This document shows, piece after piece, positions 17,001-25,300 of a stretch of DNA of 64,000 bases. The notes beneath the pieces were generated by a model that saw nothing but the letters and a program-made list of their open reading frames with translations, did not search any database and had not been told where the DNA came from. Origin of the DNA: Myxococcales bacterium (GTDB taxonomy: Bacteria > Myxococcota_A > UBA796 > GCA-2862545); the NCBI GenBank assembly GCA_019634415.1, contig JAHQVJ010000102.1, positions 1 through 64,000 on the forward strand. The letters are read 5' to 3'. Made by a program: the position numbers and the translations under genes. How positions within the stretch are numbered: position 1 is the first letter of the stretch; the number at the start of each line of letters is the position of its first letter.

Positions 17001-19176
17001 CGCCGAGGGGCTGCTGCGCTCGCACTCGGGCGACAGCGAGCGGCAGGTGCTGGAGATCCTGCAGTCGGCCCGCGATCAGCAGCAGGAGTTCGCCGACGAT
17101 CTCGCGGTGATCAACCTCAAGCGCCACGTGCGCCACAACCGCCGCATGCCGCGCGATGCGCGCTACCTGCCGCAGGAGCTCGACGACATCCCCGAGCGCT
17201 GGGCGCAGCACCACGCGCTGTGGCTCGGGCGCGCCGGGATCGCTGTCGTGGTGGCGTTGGTGCAGATGCGGCTGACCGTGGCCATCGAGGAGCTGTGCGC
17301 GCAGGTGGAGCAGGGGCTCGCGCAGGGCGTGCGGTCGCAGTGCGCCAATCTGCTGGCGGCGCTCGAGCAGTTCCGCGGTACCCCCGGAGAGCCGCCCGTC
17401 GCCGAGATCGAGGCCTCGCCTCCGGTGGACGGCGACTTCGATGCCACCCAGCTGGTGGAGGATCTGCACCGGGTGCTGCAGGAGGCCACGGGCGAGGCGC
17501 CCGAGGCGCTGGAGGTGCTGCGGGAGGCGTCGCTGCAGCAGCTGGTGCTCGATCCCTTCGCCGAGGTGGAGGTGGTGTCCGTGTCGCTACGGCGGCAGCT
17601 GCGGTTCGTCATCGACGGCGAGCTGGTGGGGCCCATCCAGGAGATCCTCGCCGAGGTGCCGCGTGCCGAGCAGCGCGCGTCCAGCACCGCCGAGGACGTG
17701 GTGCGGCTCATGTCCTTCACCGTCAGCGATGTCGACACCACCGACCAAGGGCAGGTGGAGTCCGGGCTGCGGCCCGTGCTCGACTCGGGCATCGAGCGCA
17801 TCGAGGCCGAGGTGATGCGCCTGGCCGAGCTGTCGGACTCGCTGCAGGACCGGATCCGGCAGCGCCTGGAGCAGGTGCTCGACCAGACCAACGCCTTCGC
17901 CGTGCAGGGCACGGCCGAGGCCTTCGAGGCCCACGGGCGTCGGCTCGGGGCGGCCGATCTGTCGGGGCTGGGCAGGCTCACCGAGCGGGTGCGCGCGGAG
18001 GCCACCAACGCGCTCGTGACCTTGGCCTATCGGCGCAGCGCCGGGGTGCTGCTCGCGCGGCGCATGAGCGAGCCGAGCCCCGAGGAGTCTCCGGTGGACG
18101 GGGTGCTCGCGCTGGTGGACGACTGCACGCCAGCCCCGGAGGTGCTCGAGGCGCTGCCGTCCTACTACGTGCAGCTCTTCAGCGGCCAGTCCGCCCTGCA
18201 CTCCGCCTTCTGGGTGGGGCGTATCGCGGAGCTCGAGCGCATCGAGCGCGGCATCGCCCACGACGCCCAGGGGTTTCACGGCGCGGTGTTGGTGACCGGG
18301 GATCCGGGCAGCGGCAAGACGGCGCTGTGCGAGGTGGCCATCGAGCGCTTCCTGCAGGGGCGGCCGGTCTACCGCGTCTCGGCACCTGCGGGTGGGGCCT
18401 GCTCGCTGGACGTGTTCCGGCAGACGGTGCAGGCGGAGCTCAACGCCCACGGCGATCTCGACGACGTGTTCGAGGGGCTTCCCGAGGGTGCGGTGGTGCT
18501 GTTCGCCAACACCGAGCTGTGGTGGGAGCGCACCGTGCGCGGGCTCGCGGTGCTCGATCGGCTGGCCGATCTGGTGGAGCGCCACAGCGATCGGGTGCTG
18601 TTCTTCATCGAGATCGGCTCGGCAGCGCTGCAGTTCCTGGAGCGCTTCTCCGCCTTCGGTGCTGGGGCGCTGGCGCGGGTGGAGTGTGGCCCGGTGGACG
18701 CCGAGACCCTCAAGGAGATCGTGGCCTTGCGCCACAACTCCACGGGGCTGCGCTACTCGCTGGCCGGACGTCAGGAGGCCGAGGTGTCGGGCTGGGCGCT
18801 CGCGCAGCTGTTCACGGGTCACTTCGACCACAGCGACGGCACTGTGGGGGCGGCGCTGCACAGCTGGCTGGCCCACGTGGAGCGCGTGGAGGGCGACAGC
18901 CTCGTCCTGGACTTCCCCTCCACGCCGGTGGACGACGCGCTCGACACCATGTCCATGGGCTGGGTGGGGCTTCTGGTGCAGCTCGTGCTGCACAAGGAGC
19001 TGACGGTGGAGCGGCTGCTGCGGGTGACGGGGCAGCCCAAGGCGCAGCTGATGCGGGATCTGGCCGCGCTGCGTCGCACGGGGTTGGTCACCCAGGACCG
19101 CAGCGTGCTGGCGCTGGAGCCTCGCTCGCAGCACCTGGTGCTGCGCAGCCTGCGCCGTCGGGGGGTGCTGCCGTGA
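14077..19176 (+). CDS. SLC12/APC-type ion transporter fused to helical region and C-terminal P-loop ATPase
   Basis: 1699 residues, GTG start with AAGGAGG upstream. Residues about 1-415 form a 12-helix APC-fold transporter. The opening FGTFGGVFTPSILTILGVIMYLRLP is the signature of cation-chloride cotransporters. Residues about 440-720 resemble the soluble SLC12 C-terminal domain (GLEPNTVMVDWHDH). A long charged, largely helical region follows (about 740-1330). At 1408-1415 GDPGSGKT is a Walker A motif within an ATPase module, and the last 80 residues look like a winged helix (LTVERLLRVTGQPKAQLMRDLAALRRTGLV). The next gene overlaps by 4 nt and encodes an MscS-like protein. Ion or osmotic homeostasis gated by an ATPase sensor is an inference. 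Confidence 0.85.
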   Translation: MAAGNKFGTFGGVFTPSILTILGVIMYLRLPRIVGEGGLFIAVGIILAAHLISVTTGLSVSSIATDKRVEAGGAYYIVSRSMGLAIGGTLGLALFVGLSFSISLYIIGFSESFLEAMTLDKNLFTIRVCGTITLVLLTIITFVSTELAIKAQYWILLAIVASLVSIFMGGSEQVPLTPHLSKPLSGGQDATVLFGIFFPAVTGFTAGVNMSGDLRDPRRAIPLGTVVAIAVGLVVYVALAVFVAYRIDPSQMLDKDTVLVDIAAVPQLVVAGIWGATISSALGSILGAPRILQALSLDQITPRIFGVGHGVTNEPRYALVLAFAIAEMGILIGELDAIARIVSVFFIATYGFLNLSASFEMVASPDFRPDFKIPTWVPVVGAVTCGILMVWLDLIAMLGAVVVLSALFFVIKRRELQLETGDTLLGVWSSVVRVGLNRLTTESLHQRNWRPNILLFTQPLAHSRQPLLEFGHSLIRHRGVATEFLLSEAGRAEVDEVDAEGFFHRHVKVRDPDRYDTMSAVCRFHGFSGLEPNTVMVDWHDHAQRPAQFAKFLGLLKGLDVNVVGVAYDPEKGFGEQKTIDLWWSASAGSLDLNIALVRFVSSSEEWRRASLRFLVVNDDPSLADSLHNTTVRALAAARITGTVKVVNNALEARSAEDWIAHHSARTDLTVIGLPNDELGAKAVRDLEQLVQSIGCVILVRASSQFRSGFDFQGASTLRARPPELDESGPVRLRPPRLPTVPGLEAPARQFVEEHASIVAEFTERCVSGSFEAHTALLERIREAVDDQFREFEGALAGKTKRWRARVFRRGPEQLLTSVTALLRTYQQEDVTRTLDTMERGIDRFLERLDALEDDMPRRVDVTRDLKDFAPHPDDPRWMARTKARRRWVAYLSRGPVRYAVRPGPLVRYTIDARTLQLARTALYDAAKHTMQVNEDLGRFLHVLKESLASISAKASSETLDEVFLATERDRVRQHAEGLLRSHSGDSERQVLEILQSARDQQQEFADDLAVINLKRHVRHNRRMPRDARYLPQELDDIPERWAQHHALWLGRAGIAVVVALVQMRLTVAIEELCAQVEQGLAQGVRSQCANLLAALEQFRGTPGEPPVAEIEASPPVDGDFDATQLVEDLHRVLQEATGEAPEALEVLREASLQQLVLDPFAEVEVVSVSLRRQLRFVIDGELVGPIQEILAEVPRAEQRASSTAEDVVRLMSFTVSDVDTTDQGQVESGLRPVLDSGIERIEAEVMRLAELSDSLQDRIRQRLEQVLDQTNAFAVQGTAEAFEAHGRRLGAADLSGLGRLTERVRAEATNALVTLAYRRSAGVLLARRMSEPSPEESPVDGVLALVDDCTPAPEVLEALPSYYVQLFSGQSALHSAFWVGRIAELERIERGIAHDAQGFHGAVLVTGDPGSGKTALCEVAIERFLQGRPVYRVSAPAGGACSLDVFRQTVQAELNAHGDLDDVFEGLPEGAVVLFANTELWWERTVRGLAVLDRLADLVERHSDRVLFFIEIGSAALQFLERFSAFGAGALARVECGPVDAETLKEIVALRHNSTGLRYSLAGRQEAEVSGWALAQLFTGHFDHSDGTVGAALHSWLAHVERVEGDSLVLDFPSTPVDDALDTMSMGWVGLLVQLVLHKELTVERLLRVTGQPKAQLMRDLAALRRTGLVTQDRSVLALEPRSQHLVLRSLRRRGVLP

Positions 19177-19907
19177 GCCTCGACTTCGAGAGCTTCGACG
19201 GGCTGCAGATCAACCTGTGGACCTTCGCGCAGCTCATCGCGCTGGCGCTGTTGTTCTTGATCTTGGTGCGCGGGCTGCGCTTCGTGCTGCGGCTGTGGCC
19301 CATGGCGGCCAGCCGGCGTCGTGGCATCGAGCAGGCGTTCCCCATGGTGGAGCTGCTCATGGTGCTGCTCTACGTGGTCTCCGCCGTGCAGCTGCTGTTT
19401 CGACAGCTGCCGCAGCTCGGTGCGATCGCGGTGCTGGGGATCTTGTTCGGAGGCATGTGGATCGGGCGCCATGCGCTGATGGATCTGCTGACGGGCGTGT
19501 TCCTGCGTACCAGCGGCAGCGTGGCGAAGGGCGATCGCGTCCAGATCGACGGCCTGGACGGCCACGTGACCTGGGTGGGCAGTCAGGCGCTGGGCATCGA
19601 GACGGCAAGCGGCGACGAAGCGCTGGTGCCCTACAGCCGCCTGGCAGGCAAGGCCGTGGTGCGCACCCCGCGCGTGGACGGTGCCCACCGCCACACCTTC
19701 CTGCTCGAGGGAGGCAACGGGGGCTCGGAGGGGCCAGCGGCGGACCGGATCCGGCAGCTGGCGCTGCTGTGCCACTGGTCGTCGGTGGGGCGGCCGCCCG
19801 TGGTCACGGTCACGGAGGGCGGCGACCACGAGGTCACGGTGTTCGCGCTGCAGCCGGAGCGGGGGCCCGACATCGAGGCGTTCGTGCGCAAGGCGCTGGG
19901 CGCGTGA
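19173..19907 (+). CDS. MscS-like mechanosensitive channel family protein
   Basis: 244 residues. GTG 19173 overlaps the stop of the transporter-ATPase gene (GTGA), so the two are coupled. Three hydrophobic segments precede the MscS-type pore/beta region: ALMDLLTGVFLRTSGSVAKGDRVQIDGLDGHVTWVG then EALVPYSRLAGK. This matches the TM3 to beta-domain junction of MscS. The C-terminal alpha/beta domain is short. Coupling to the upstream transporter suggests joint control of ion flux. Confidence 0.85.
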   Translation: MSLDFESFDGLQINLWTFAQLIALALLFLILVRGLRFVLRLWPMAASRRRGIEQAFPMVELLMVLLYVVSAVQLLFRQLPQLGAIAVLGILFGGMWIGRHALMDLLTGVFLRTSGSVAKGDRVQIDGLDGHVTWVGSQALGIETASGDEALVPYSRLAGKAVVRTPRVDGAHRHTFLLEGGNGGSEGPAADRIRQLALLCHWSSVGRPPVVTVTEGGDHEVTVFALQPERGPDIEAFVRKALGA

Positions 19908-19910
19908 AGA

Positions 19911-20663
19911 TCAGAAGGTGATCACGATGTCGTCGATGCTCACCACGTGCGTCTCGAACGGGGAGTTCAGCTCCTCGTAGTCGAAGGCACCGGGCTCGGA
20001 CTCCAGGTCGTTCGGGATCACCAGCGCGAAGGGCAGTTTGATCTCGGTGTAGGACTGGTCCGTCAGGTCGATGCTCACCGTCTGCCAGTTCCCTCCGCCG
20101 GGGTGCCGCAGCGCGCGGTCCTCCGGATCGGCCGGCAGCGGGGGATCGGGGAGCTGCACCGTCCAGCCGTCCTGGAACTTGCCCGAGTCCGAATCGTCCA
20201 GCCCCGCCAGGTAGTAGGCGTAGACGTCGTCTGCCTCGGCCTTGACCTGGAACTGCAGGGAGGTCGCTCCTGGTGGGATCTCGATGCCGGTGGGACCGTA
20301 CCCCCACTCCGCACCCTTCGCGAAGAACAGCGCGGCACTGTAGCCCTGGGGCCAGTCCCAGCTGACGGGCGGGTAGGAGAAGGTGAAGCAGTCGCCGCGC
20401 GCCCCGGGCGGCCGCGTGATCGTGCACGGCTCGATGATCAGCGGATCTCCAGCGTCGATGGGGCGGTAGCCCAGGTCGGTGATCGCCAGCGGCTCGAGTG
20501 GCTCGGTGTCGCTCGGTGGGGTGGTCGTCCCTCCCGTCGGACCCGGCGTGGAGGTGGGAGACGCCGTGGCGTCCGTGGGCAGCTGGGGATCGGTGCCTGG
20601 GCGGAGGGGGTCGTCGGGAAGCTGCGCCGCCGTGCAGGCAGTCAGGGTCGCACTCAGGACCAT
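19911..20663 (-). CDS. Secreted lipoprotein, unknown function
   Basis: 250 residues. The start MVLSATLTACTAAQ at 20663 overlaps the upstream stop by 4 nt (ATGA) and contains a lipobox-like Thr-Ala-Cys. A Pro/Thr/Gly linker follows, then a beta-rich domain with Trp/Tyr-rich strands (WDWPQGYSAALFFAKGAEWGYG, ISIDDIVITF-type end), resembling a carbohydrate-binding or jelly-roll fold. Cotranscribed with the sulfatase-like lipoprotein. Confidence 0.7.
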   Translation of the reverse strand: MVLSATLTACTAAQLPDDPLRPGTDPQLPTDATASPTSTPGPTGGTTTPPSDTEPLEPLAITDLGYRPIDAGDPLIIEPCTITRPPGARGDCFTFSYPPVSWDWPQGYSAALFFAKGAEWGYGPTGIEIPPGATSLQFQVKAEADDVYAYYLAGLDDSDSGKFQDGWTVQLPDPPLPADPEDRALRHPGGGNWQTVSIDLTDQSYTEIKLPFALVIPNDLESEPGAFDYEELNSPFETHVVSIDDIVITF

Positions 20664-22009
20664 CAGTCGAACACAGGCCACGTCACCGTCTCCTCGGGTA
20701 CCAAGGGTGCCAGCAGCTCCACGCGAGGGCGCAGCGCTCCCCACAGCGCCTCGACCTCGGGGTGGTGGGGATCATACACGTCCAGCTGCTCGGCGTGATC
20801 GGTGGTGCGATCGTGCAGCTGCAACGCGCCCTCCCAATCCAGGGTGAGCTTCCAGCCGTCGCGCAGCACGCTCTGGTGCACCCCGCGCTGTCCCGCGGTG
20901 GTCACGAGGCGGATCCGATCGGGGGCCGCCTCACCGAGCACGGCGCCCGACAATCCCTCGGGTCGTGGCAGGGCCAGGCCGCGGAGCACGGTGGGCACCA
21001 GATCCGTGGCGTGGGTGGGGCCAGCGTAGGCCTGCGGCTGCAGATCGGTGGCCCAGAAGGCGAGCAGCGCGTCGTTCTCCTCCGCGCCCAGGGTCTTGGC
21101 GTGGGCGAAGTGGCCTCGCTCCCAGAACTGCTCCCCGTGGTCCGTCCACAGCACCACGAGGGTGTCGTCGAGCAGGCCGGCGTCCGTCAGCGTGGTCCAG
21201 CCATCGCGGAGCTGGTCGTCGAGCCAGCGCACGTCGGCGGTGTAGCGGGTCTGCATGTGGGCCCGTACGATCTCCTGGTTCTTCAGAAGCAAGCGGTCGT
21301 ACAGCGCCACCGCCACGTTCTGCCCGGCCGTGCTGTTCATGTCCCAAGGAGTGGACGGCAGCTCGCCGGCCTCGTCGAGGTAGGCGGCGGGCGGCAGGTA
21401 GGGCATGTGGGGCTCGAACAGGTGCAGGTGCAGGAACCAGCGCTCGTCTTGGGTGTGCTCCTGCACGGACGCGATGCCGCGGGCGACGATCTCGGAGGTG
21501 GTGCCACCGGCGAAGCGGTGGTGCGTGTAGCCCTGAGCGCTGCCCGATGCCGCGGTGAGGTAGGTGTTGGTGGTCTCGATGAGGGTCACGAAGCCGTGTG
21601 ACGCGAGGTTGCGGGCCAGCGACGGCCCGGGGGGCACGGGGCTCCCGGCGTCGCCGAAGCGCGGCACGAACCCGAGCTCCACGAGGTTCAGGCCGGTCAG
21701 GGTGCAGGTGCTCGAAGGGAAGGTCCAGTTGGAGCACTGCACGTGGTCGTCGAGGGTGACGGCCTCGTCGAGGAGCTGTGTGAGGAAGGGCATGCGGGAC
21801 ACACCGTCGGTGGCGTAGCGGTCGACGTGATCGCGGCGCAGCGTGTCGATGGAGATCATGAGCAGGTTGCGCCAGCCACCGGGCCGAGAGACGAGGGCGG
21901 GTGCGCCGGTGGTGGTGCTGGGCTCGGGAGATGGGAGGGTGGCCGTGTCGACGGCGCCCTCCATAGGACCCTGACACGCCGACCACGCTGCAACCCAGAT
22001 CCACGTCAT
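20663..22009 (-). CDS. Sulfatase-like secreted lipoprotein
   Basis: 448 residues, ATG 22009. The N-terminus MTWIWVAAWSACQG has a lipobox-like Cys12 and then a Ser/Thr/Pro linker. The domain is alkaline-phosphatase-superfamily: NLLMISIDTLRRDHVD, then NWTFPSS with Thr96 in the nucleophile position, FEPHMPYLPP, and LWTDHGEQFWERGHFAHAKTL. The formylglycine motif is absent. Thr at the nucleophile is seen in phosphoglycerol- and phosphoethanolamine-transferase relatives, so a phospho-transferase or phosphodiesterase role is possible. Coupled to the lipoprotein gene downstream. Confidence 0.8.
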   Translation of the reverse strand: MTWIWVAAWSACQGPMEGAVDTATLPSPEPSTTTGAPALVSRPGGWRNLLMISIDTLRRDHVDRYATDGVSRMPFLTQLLDEAVTLDDHVQCSNWTFPSSTCTLTGLNLVELGFVPRFGDAGSPVPPGPSLARNLASHGFVTLIETTNTYLTAASGSAQGYTHHRFAGGTTSEIVARGIASVQEHTQDERWFLHLHLFEPHMPYLPPAAYLDEAGELPSTPWDMNSTAGQNVAVALYDRLLLKNQEIVRAHMQTRYTADVRWLDDQLRDGWTTLTDAGLLDDTLVVLWTDHGEQFWERGHFAHAKTLGAEENDALLAFWATDLQPQAYAGPTHATDLVPTVLRGLALPRPEGLSGAVLGEAAPDRIRLVTTAGQRGVHQSVLRDGWKLTLDWEGALQLHDRTTDHAEQLDVYDPHHPEVEALWGALRPRVELLAPLVPEETVTWPVFD

Positions 22010-22356
22010 GTGGGCATTGTAGCGCCTGGGACCCCTCCGTCGGCCTACTCGAGGGGTCGGAACAGGGACTCGTCGGCGCTCCCTCTGCGCCACGCTCGAG
22101 GCCGCCGATGGTGCCGTCGCCGTCGGTGTCTCGGTCTGCCGTGCGCTCGGGGGGGCGGGGGATGCGCGGAGCCCTTGCCAAAACGCAAAAGCCTGGGCAA
22201 AGGCTGGATCGCGGGGCACGGTACCCCAGATGTCACGTTCCGCCGTTGGTGGGCCAGACAACGGGAAGACCGCGAGTGACGGCCCATCGTGGCAGGGCCC
22301 GTCACTTCTCGCGTCGGGAGCTTTGGTGATAGCGACATTCGGTCAGAGGAGTTTCT
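22010..22356. other. 347-nt divergent intergenic region
   Basis: Lies between the sulfatase-like lipoprotein gene (minus) and the giant helicase gene (plus). No convincing gene is seen. It holds a short A-rich stretch near 22185-22200 and the long imperfect hairpin at 22271-22313, followed by AGAGGAG before the TTG start at 22357. Confidence 0.6.
22271..22313 (+). promoter_or_regulatory. Leader hairpin upstream of giant helicase gene
   Basis: CGCGAGTGACGG plus CCC (22271-22285) can pair with GGG, CCGTCA and CTCGCG (22295-22313) with one C bulge and a CTT bulge, about 15 bp around the 9-nt loop ATCGTGGCA. It ends 43 nt before the start codon. It may be an attenuator, an operator, or an mRNA-stabilising structure. 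Confidence 0.45.
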
Positions 22357-25300
22357 TTGTCGCAGGGACCCGACACCGAACGCACCACCACCACCGGTGT
22401 GCCCACGGTGGATCTCGAAGAGATCGTGCCCATCGACGTGGCGCGCGTGCGCTTCTCCGGAGAGCGCGCTGCGGCAGACCGCGTGCGCTCCGATCCGTGG
22501 CTGCGCGACCTGGTCGTTGCCGCCGACGCCCGCGGCCGCAACGACTCGGCGCGCGCCCGGCGCCAGCTGATGGCGCGGGGAGCCCGCGTCACCGAGGGGA
22601 TGGCCCCCGACGTGTGGGCCGCTGCCCGTCTGGCGGCGGACCGCCTGGAGGTCCACGGACCGCTGGAGATCCACCACGCCGGTCCGCTGAAGAACGCGGC
22701 CATCCACCTGGTGGAGGAGCCGGTCCTCCTGGAGATCCGGGCCCGGCTGCTGCCGCTGCTCGATCGCGCCAGCACCGTGGCCGCCCTGGGCCAGGAGCTG
22801 GGGCACTACCTGGCCCATGGCCCAGGCTCCAAGAACGGCGCCCTCGGCCTGGTGGTCACCACCGCCCTGGAGCACGGCTCTGCGCCCTCCTCCGCGGTGC
22901 GCGCCGCCTCGGCGCTGGCCATGTGCCGCGAGATCACCTGCGACCGCTTCGGGCTGCTGGCCTGTCGCGACCTGTCCGCGGCGCTGCGGCTGGAGATGGC
23001 GGTCACCACGGGTCTCGCGCTGGACGCGCTGACCTGGGACACCGCGGCCTACCTGGAGCAGTGCAAGGCGCTGATCGCCAGTGCGCTGCAGGCGGGCGGC
23101 CCCGTGGGCGACCACGCCGATCGCCACACGTTCCCCGAGCACGGCCTGCGCGCCTGGGCCCTGTGGCTGTTCAGCGAGACGGACCTGTACCAGGACCTCA
23201 CCGGCGAGGGCCCGGGCACCCGCAGCCTGCCCGAGGTGGACGCCCAGATCCTCGAGGCGCTGGGGGTGGCTCCCGCCGAGGGGCTCGTGGACTCCGCGCT
23301 GGTGCTCGATCCCATCCCCGAGGTGCACGAGTGCGCCTTGGCCTCGGCCGCCCTGGTGGCGCTGTCCGATGGCGACCTGTCCGACGAGGAGATCGTCGCC
23401 ATCGAGAAGGTGTTCGCCCCCATCGTGGGGGACTGGCAGCGCTACCTCGTGTGGGACAACGCGCTGGAAGCCTTCATCGATACCCAGTCCGTGGTGCGTG
23501 CCGGCGGCCCCACGGTGCAGCGGTCCGTCTTCCAGGTCCTCGTGCACGTGCTGGCCGCCGACGCCGAGATCGAGGCCCGCGAGATCGAGATGGTGTGCGC
23601 CATCGGCGACGCCATGGAGGCCGGCGCGCTCTACCGCGCGCTGCTCGATCCCGTGCTCAAGGCCTTCGGCGAGGAGTCGAGGGACCTGTCCAAGGTGCAG
23701 GAGAGCATCCCGATGCCGGCGCGCTCGGCCGAGGCCGAGAACGCGCTGGAGGTGTTCCTGCGCGGGATCCACCGTCGCGGGGGAGGGGAGGCCACGCTCC
23801 GGCGCATGTTCCGCCTGCTGGGCGATCGCGACGGCACCGACAGCAGCCAGGCCACGCTCACACGCTTGATGGACGAGGTGGGGCTGACCACCGAGGTGGA
23901 TCTCGATCAGACCGCGCTCGACCACCCCGTGCTGTTCACACCCACCGACGACTACGAGGCAGACGCCTACGAGACCATGTCCACGGTGCGCATGGAGGTG
24001 GAGCCGAGCAAGGACTCCGCGCGCCACCGGCTGTCCAAGGGGCTGATCCGGCTGAAGGAGTCGCTGGTGTCGGGCGACGGGCGCAGCCCGGCGGTGCGCC
24101 TGCGCGAGACGCGCCGCGGCCGCAGCTTCGACATGTACGAGCTGGAGCGCATGAGCGTGGGCCATGGCGAGCGCGTGCTCACCCTGGTGGAGGCCACCGA
24201 GCCCGCTCGGGTGGTGGACGGCCGCGAGGTGGGCGTGCACGAGGTGGCCGACCGCGTGAGCCGTCAGCTCATCGCCTTGCAGCGCGAGGCCGTGGCCCGC
24301 TACGAGCAGACCGGCGCCCGCGACCTGTACGTGGGCTACCCCTTCCTCACCGGCATGATCGACGGCTACCTGGTGCGAGCGCCGCTGGTGCTCTACCCCT
24401 ACGAGCTCGATCGCACGGACACCCGTAGCTTCCAGCTGGCGCCCCGCACCGGCGACGCGCGCATCGTGAACCAGGCGCTGCTGCGGCTGGTCTTCGGCAA
24501 GAAGGGCCTGCCCTTCCCCGACGAGCTGGGCCTGGCGCTGGACCGTGCCGCGCTCGACTCGGTGGATGCCGTGCATCAGCTGCTCTCCGACGAGGGGCTG
24601 CGAGCGCGCACCGAGGGCGAGGACCTGCAGGCCTTCAACGGCCGTGGACCCGAGCTGGAGGGCTGGCTCGACGGCCGCATGGTGCTCGAGCCCTGTGCCG
24701 TGCTCGGCTTCTTCCCGCAGTCCACCTCCGACATGATCGCCGACTACGACGACCTGCTGACGGCGGTGGCCGACCCCCGGGTGCCGCTGGCCGACAAGCT
24801 CGGTGCGGCCGGCCCCCTGCTCCCCGTGGATCTGCGCGAAGAGCTGGTGGTCTCCGAAGAGTGGGACGTGCCCGAGGACGCCCCTCCCATCGTGGAGGTG
24901 GTGCCGGCCGATCCGTCGCAGCGCAGTGTGCTGCTGCGGGCGCGTACCAAGCGGGCGCTGGTGGTGGACGGGCCGCCGGGCACCGGCAAGTCCCAGGTCA
25001 TCGTGAACCTGGTGGCCGACGCGCTGTCGCAGGGCCAGACGGTGGCGGTGGTGTGCGAGAAGCGGGCGGCGCTCGACGTGGTCGCCCAGCGGCTCGAGCA
25101 AATCGGCCTGGGCCACCTGGTGGCCGTGGTGCACGACGTGCACGACGACCGCCGCGCCCTGTACTCCCACGTGGTGACTCGCCTGGGCGAGGGGCACCTG
25201 CGCGATCTCGACGAGGTGGGCGCCGAGCGCACCGCAGACGATCTGCGGTCGGTGATGAACCAGCTGGCGCAGCGGCGCTCCGCGTTGCTGACGGCGCTGG

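Noticed and set aside
14587..17469. A 960-codon antisense frame over the transporter gene
   Set aside because: Composition is His/Arg/Gln-rich, typical of the complement of a high-GC gene; no start signal or domain.
22090..22135. Thrombospondin-type DTDGDGTI-like sequence on the minus strand
   Set aside because: Short, lacks a start or stop context, and no flanking domain; probably chance in GC-rich DNA.
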